Source: Allium sativum
Lineage: Eukaryota; Streptophyta; Magnoliopsida; Asparagales; Amaryllidaceae
Reading direction: 5' to 3'
NCBI GenBank assembly: GCA_030737875.1
Contig: CM060925.1
Location: forward strand, 481,057,514 to 481,121,513
DNA: 64,000 nt
Below are positions 59,031 through 64,000 of the stretch, piece after piece. Position 1 is the first letter of the stretch; each line of letters opens with the position of its first letter. The translations under genes and the position numbers were made by a program. A model generated the notes under the pieces. It was not told where the DNA came from, ran no database searches, and was given only the letters and a program-made list of their open reading frames with translations.

Positions 59031-59288
59031 TTTCGTTCAACACATGACTAATCTCAATGGATGAGTACAGTCAACACATGAACCTTTATTTTATATTGAT
59101 AAAGATGTAAATTTTATTATAAAAATATTTCGTTCAACACATGACTAATCTCACGAATGAGTACCGTCAACACATGAACCTTTATTTTATATTGATAAAG
59201 ATGTAAATTTTATTATAAAAATATTTCGTTCAACACATGACTAATCTCACGAATGAGTACCGTCAACACATGAACCTTTATTTTATAT
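59031..59288 (-). repeat. 96/97-bp tandem triplication in C LTR
   Basis: TTTCGTTCAACACATGACTA recurs at 59031, 59128 and 59224. Copies two and three are almost the same; the first is more diverged, and a partial copy lies upstream near 58973. Confidence 0.85.
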
Positions 59289-60645
59289 TATTCTTTATCT
59301 TCTAAATTGGAATGAGGCCCAATCAATCACCATATAATGTTAATTATATGGATTTTCATACATCACACGTATATAATAGCATTGCAAAATAATCAACCAT
59401 CAACCAAAGTGCACCACACTGTATAAGCATCAAATAAAGATATCTAACGCTTATAACAGCATGTCAATCAATCGATCGACATATTTAATCAATCAGGATG
59501 AGTGAACTTCAAATTTCATCCCAACACCCGTGTAGGGTTTCAAACAATCAAACACAAATTTTATTCGTGCAGTTGGGCGATGTGTGAAATTTATCGTTCC
59601 AATCAATGTCAGTCAAATCAGTGTACATAAACAAACCATCCGGTTTGTAAATGAATATTTTATTTTATTCACTTCACGTTAAAAATTATATTTTTAACGA
59701 TAAAACATTTTATTTCAACATATGAATTTCTATTCAGTTCATTTATTCAATAAAAATGATATTTTTATTTTTCTAACTTATTTTAGAAAATTTCGGCGGC
59801 ATAACGGCACTATACTAGAAATGGGACGAGGCCTAGCCTTATCCCCGGTCTAGTGAAGGCCCATGCCATTCACACATCAATCAAATTCACCAAACCATTC
59901 AATTCAAACCCAATAGTTTAACCAACTACACAACCAAACAATTTAACAAACAAGCCATCCATGGTCTGTGGATGACGGGTGTCAGGTGCTACTAAGCACC
60001 GTATGCATCCTAGTATATATATATACCTAGAAAATTTAAATTGAAAGGTGAGAAGTTCTCACCAATAGCTATCCAACTTCACGACACTTCTAATGCAGGA
60101 AATCTTCGTCGTTATCCTATCTTCGTCATCTTCGTGGCCCGTTGTCACTATATATATAAAAATCACACATTTTTATATTTCGATGTCTTTAAAATAAAAA
60201 TCACATTTTTATTTATTCACTTTCAATTTAAAAGTCATATTTTTATAATTACTTCATATATTTAAAAATCGAATTTTCACTTCGCTATTCAATATATAAA
60301 AATAAGCATATTTTCACAACGCTACTATATAGATAAAAATTATATTTTTTTCTAACGCTATTCTCTATATAAAGATTTCGCCTTTTCAAAAATATAGATT
60401 TCATCATTATAAAAATCATCACTTTACTTCAACGTATATAAAATAAAAATCAGATTTTTATTTCGCTACATATACAAAGATGATATTTTTATATTCTCTA
60501 TCCTATAAAGATTATATTTTTAATACTTTAAAAATATAAAAATCATATTTTTAATATTTCTATATAGTAAAGATTATATTTTTAATACTTTAAAAATATA
60601 AAAATCATATTTTTATATTAATGAAATTCCAGTTCTAACATCGAA

Positions 60646-60850
60646 GAAACCCTAGTTTAAAAATCAATGAAACCCTAATTTTAAAATCATAGAAACCCTA
60701 GTTTAAAAATCAATGAAACCCTAATTTTAAAATCATAGAAACCCTAGTTTAAAAATCAATGAAACCCTAATTTTAAAATCATAGAAACCCTAGTTTAAAA
60801 ATCAATGAAACCCTAATTTTAAAATCATAGAAACCCTAGTTTAAAAATCA
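60646..60850 (-). repeat. 46-bp tandem array with nine AAACCCTA telobox motifs
   Basis: Units start at 60646, 60692, 60738, 60784 and 60830 (last one partial). Each 46-base unit is two 23-base halves, GAAACCCTAG and GAAACCCTAA each plus an AT spacer, so AAACCCTA recurs every 23 bases. AAACCCTA is the plant telobox word. The array lies just downstream of the predicted donor in the LTR's own direction. It is not telomeric sequence. Confidence 0.9.
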
Positions 60851-60916
60851 AAATCAGGAAGAGAAAAGAGAAAGGGGAAAAACTCACATTGCCGAAGAAA
60901 AGGGTGTTGGAAATGG

Positions 60917-61260
60917 ATGGCGGTGGCCATCAGTGTCGGAGGGGGAGAGAGAGGGGGTCGGCGGCGGTTCCTGGCGGGTGGTGCGGTGGCGCGCTCAGGC
61001 AAGGAGGTGGCGCGGCGAGTTTGGGTTCGCGACAGGGGAGCTCGCGACTGGAGGGGAATCGAAGTTGAAGGTTTGGGGCTTGCATCGATCGGGACTGGGG
61101 AGCAGCTCCGCCTGGAGCAGCGACGAGGCTGGTGAGGGAGCGGCGCCTTCGGTGGCAAGCTGGAGGAGGGCGACGGCCTCCATCAGTTTTCCCCTTTTTT
61201 TTTATTTTCTGAATGAATGGATATCGGGGAAAGAGAACTGGGGTGGAGGGTGTTTAAATA
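60917..61260 (-). promoter_or_regulatory. C LTR promoter and GC-rich leader
   Basis: TATTTAAA (61260-61253, minus) precedes a leader whose base use changes abruptly to GC-rich. It has an ATG at 61183 (MEAVALLQLATEGAAP, 62 codons) and a well-placed ATGGCCACC at 60934, before CAAT|GTGAGT near 60889. This looks like a host 5' exon followed by an intron start, or an evolved leader. Whether any peptide is made is unknown. Confidence 0.4.
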
Positions 61261-62182
61261 AATAAATAAATATTATTTTTATTTTTATTTTCCTTTTCAT
61301 TTTCATTTTTCAAAAAGGTAAGTTTTTCATTCTAACTCCAGACGAGACCTAACGACTGTCGCCCCTAGCGTAATACCCCCATTCGGAACACAATGAGATA
61401 TGTTTCATAGGCCAATTCGACCGTTACGATAGGTTCTCACTTAAATTTACAATATAAATCTATATATATTCAATTCAAACATGCATTTCAAATTACCGGG
61501 GCCACATACTAACTCGAAAAATTCCCGAAAAATATTTTCTAGCTTCGTATTGACGATACGGTCCTAACAAAACTAGTTTCGTCGAATTCTGAGACCGTTG
61601 GAAAAATGGCCAATTTCCAGTCGATTAAAATCAACTGAAACTGGTCAAACGCGTTTTCCTTTGCCACGCTCACATATTGATTCGAAAAAATATGAAATTT
61701 GAAACCTAGCAATAATTTAACACTACGGATCCAACAAAAGTGGTTTCGTCGAAATCCGAGGTCATTTGCAAAATGTCCATTTTTAAGGGCCTGAATTCCA
61801 TAGCGACTATTCAGAATTTTCAACTGGACATATCTTTTGATTCCCGCTATGAAATTTTGATTGGTCGGATTCAATAGAAAGATATTATCAATTAGATCCT
61901 ATTGTTTTTGGTTTCACTAAAATCCGGATTGTTTTGCACCCGGTACATTCAATTGAAGTTTGAAATCGAATTATCGAACTACCGCGCCATTTTCAATTCT
62001 ATTTATAATTATATATAAATATTTATATTCTAACGACGACGCGTATAATATATACGTCGAATTATATTCAAAATAAATTTCTCGACGATATTATTTAAAA
62101 TAATTCATTTTAAATATTCAAAATTCGCTAAAATTGCCAAAATAAAAATTTTAAACTAGCTCAGAATTTGCGGGTTATTACA

Positions 62183-62217
62183 ATCTCCCCCACTTAAAAC
62201 TTTTCATCCCCGAAAAG
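62183..62217 (-). other. Pre-PPT hairpin and polypurine tract (C)
   Basis: Minus strand: CTTTTCGGGGATGAAAAG (62217 to 62200; CTTTTC/GAAAAG) then AAGTGGGGGAGAT to the LTR. The stem differs from E1-E3 on both arms, but loop and spacing are the same. Confidence 0.8.
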
Positions 62218-63206
62218 GAACAAAGTCGAAAGTGGTCTGATCAATCAACTCTACGTTCGATCTGGCTTGCATTCTCCAACTTTTCAGTTTCTAAGAATTT
62301 TCAAAATTTTCAAAAATTTGGCTAACACCCTAAATTTTCGAAAAATTTCGCCATAACCTCCCCTGCACCGGGAGCATCGGGGAATTTCAAATAGCTTCCC
62401 CGGTCCTTCTAATCTCAAAAAGAAAAAGGAAAAGCCAAGCGGCTAGCCAATAGGCTCATAAAATCATCATCACCCAAACAAAACAGTAAATTATGTAGTA
62501 AACATGTACCTATTTGTCGGGCAAACAAATTTTATTCTCTGGCTCTAGCCTCCTTGCTATGACCTGTTTAATGATATATATGTATATGCAAGCAAATGCG
62601 ACCAATTTTCAATACAAATCAATATGTGATCCAATTAGGCTTAATGGTTAAAAATTAGCAAACAACTAAACAAACAATACAAACATCAATCAATTAGTGA
62701 ATTAGAGTTTCAAATTCATAATTCGATACATATACAAAAAATCATGTTTTTGATGCCAATTCACAACAATGTGTTCTAACTATATAAGTTTTGGTTCTCA
62801 CACCAGTCTAATGGAAATATACAGGTATCACACCTTCGAAACACGAAACTAATTACTAATGATGACGCGTCAATCATCAGAATCAGGTCCGGGCGACTAG
62901 AGTGTGATTCTATATCTATCCAGTATATTAAAACTTCGAATATACGTTCATGACGCGTATATGAAAAATCTTTATATACTCGATCGTCCATATTCAAAAT
63001 AAATAAATAATCAAATACGTATAAAATGGTTTAAATTTTCAAAACAAAATGGTTTTCAATTGAAAAATATACTCTTCACACTCGTTCTAGGATACTACTG
63101 ATCCTATCTCTAACGAGTCATTCTAATTGGATATTACTAATCCAATATCTGATGAATTCTTTCGTATGGTTCTAATGTGTCTTGTTCTCGAGCTCTGTAA
63201 ACCAAA
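62218..63206 (-). other. C internal region, non-coding
   Basis: No gag or pol on either strand. Near the primer site are two hairpins. 63081-63117 has outer stem CTCGTT/AACGAG, inner TAGGAT/ATCCTA, loop ACTACTG. 63126-63146 has ATTGGAT/ATCCAAT, loop ATTACTA. The first has the same 37-base size and layout as A's 12887-12923. Another inverted pair, GAATCA/TGATTC, lies near 62879-62909. Confidence 0.78.
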
Positions 63207-63219
63207 GCTCTGATACCAA
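63207..63219 (-). other. Primer binding site, tRNA-iMet type (C)
   Basis: GCTCTGATACCAA on the plus strand, TTGGTATCAGAGC on the minus strand, one base from the LTR start at 63221. Confidence 0.92.
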
Positions 63220-63220
63220 A

Positions 63221-64000
63221 TGTGACGACCGTGAATTTCGCTCGATCTGAATCAGTCGTTAAACCGATCTAGATCGTTCGAAACCCCTGAACGTTGAGAA
63301 CATGACAAATCAGAACACAAACAGAAAACATTTCATTGTATATGCATCATATTACAAGAATATACAGAGTATAAATGAATAAATATTACACAGAAATATC
63401 AGAGATTACAATAAATTACATAGCAGCGGAAAATAATACAAAGCACAACTGAAGGTGATATACGGATACAGAGCTTTTCGGATATCATTCCAGCTGTAAA
63501 CCAGGACCCTGTGAATATAAATCTGCAAAACCAAAACTACTAGCTGCCCGTGCGGAAAATAGGGGCACCCAGAGTTTAGGTTAAAACAATAAACTCCAGG
63601 TCAGTCATGTGACTGGTGTGAGAACTAAAACAGTTATTTAAAACTTTACTTTAAAACAGAGTAATTCAAGGGACCACGCCGTATAACACGGAACGGGTTT
63701 CCTCCCAAGAATACCAGTGCATATAGATAAACAACGCAATGCTTTTTCGAAAAATGAAGCTATTATAAGACCCAGGTCCTATCACACAATGCAACGCAAG
63801 CCGGAGGATAGGGTTTTACCTTATAACAGCCAAACATGCTTGATACGTTTAAAACAAATCATTTGATACTATAATAAGTGTCAAAACATTTCAATCATAA
63901 ATATAAATCATAGACGGCATGAGTGCCCCATCCCACTATGTCGCCATACTAGGCTCTACAAATAAAGCCGAAATACACGTATTGGAAATTGGATTCCGTC
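63221..64000 (-). repeat. C 5' LTR, 3' part only
   Basis: Matches 55649-56430 nearly completely (for example TGTGACGACCGTG and GGCATGAGTGCCCC). A short indel near 63327-63350 is the main difference. The remaining 5.7 kb lie right of the window. Confidence 0.93.

Larger units (their letters stand above)
55649..62182 (-). repeat. C 3' LTR, 6534 bp
   Basis: Minus-strand start TGTAATAACCCGC at 62182, end GGTCGTCACA at 55649. Read in its own direction: an AT-rich U3, a TATA-like TATTTAAA (61253-61260), a sharply GC-rich leader (61190-60920) with a GTGAGT donor near 60889, the 46-bp AAACCCTA array (60646-60850), AT-rich sequence, a 96-bp triplication (59031-59288), and a landmark GTCAGTCATGTGACTGG (near 56039) similar to A's GTCAGTCATGGGACTAA. 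The perfect hairpin TTCGAC-TTATC-GTCGAA lies at about 57218-57234. No gene is supported. Confidence 0.92.
55649..64000 (-). mobile_element. Element C: giant-LTR, coding-less retrotransposon, right end outside the window
   Basis: Minus-strand order: 5' LTR (from the right, ending at 63221), iMet primer site, 1.04 kb interior, polypurine tract, full 3' LTR (62182 to 55649). The visible 780 bases of the 5' LTR match 55649 onwards nearly base for base. No gag or pol. The left flank GTCAA (55644-55648) should reappear at the far end if this is the target duplication. It is related in plan to A, but the LTR sequence is a different subfamily. Confidence 0.92.

Noticed and set aside
59031..59288. CRISPR-like array
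   Set aside because: Units are contiguous near-identical tandem repeats without unique spacers, in plant nuclear DNA.
60646..60850. Interstitial telomere repeat
   Set aside because: The plant telomere unit is 7 bp (CCCTAAA) in direct tandem; here the motif is spaced every 23 bp within a 46-bp unit.
60917..61265. Plus-strand 72- and 110-codon frames in the GC-rich segment of LTR C
   Set aside because: They are antisense to the element's leader; low-complexity G-rich composition gives open frames on all strands.

Overview
The window is nuclear DNA from a repeat-rich flowering plant. The evidence is plant chromovirus (Ty3/Gypsy, Tekay/Del-like) gag-pol, tRNA-iMet primer sites, an L1-type LINE and very long LTRs. 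No intact host gene is visible; the only host-like coding trace is a broken exon-like frame at 36.1-36.5 kb. I cannot name the species.

Layout. (1) 1-6917: element E1 (+), cut by the window edge. It has 3.5 kb LTRs and an internal region holding only a broken gag and a protease relic. (2) 6918-19381: element A (-), with a 6.4 kb LTR and a 1.4 kb non-coding interior; E1 sits inside A's 3' LTR. (3) 19382-21183: LTR fragment R (-), into which A inserted. (4) about 21223-24440: a decayed, 5'-truncated LINE (-) with a (TA)n tail. (5) about 24440-36033: LTR fragment F (+), interrupted by element E2 (24613-33513, TSD GTCGA), a sister of E1. (6) 36034-36998: unassigned sequence with a coding-like relic. 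(7) 36999-55638: giant LTR B (+), probably solo, interrupted by E3 (38189-49094, TSD TTACT). E3 is the only copy with full gag-pol, and it is disabled by one frame change and two stop codons. (8) 55649 to the right edge: element C (-), with a 6.5 kb LTR and a 1.0 kb non-coding interior.

E1, E2, E3, F and R have LTRs of one design. A short U3 with a TATA box is followed by a tiny upstream ORF, a splice-donor-like site, two tandem long hairpins, a roughly 360 nt conserved core, a CAGAC/GTCTG hairpin with a C tract ending in CAG, and AATAAA close to the LTR end. The two tandem hairpins keep both stems across families through compensatory changes (for example TTAGGTC/GACCTAA, TTAGACT/AGTCTAA, TTAAGCC/GGCTTAA). 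That is the strongest sign here of an undescribed structured RNA.

A, B and C are a second, non-autonomous class in which the LTR makes up nearly the whole element. A and C share a 37-nt two-stem hairpin beside the primer site whose stems also covary. All elements whose 3' end is visible share a small covarying hairpin next to the polypurine tract. This suggests the coding-less elements use proteins of E3-like relatives in trans, which is inference.
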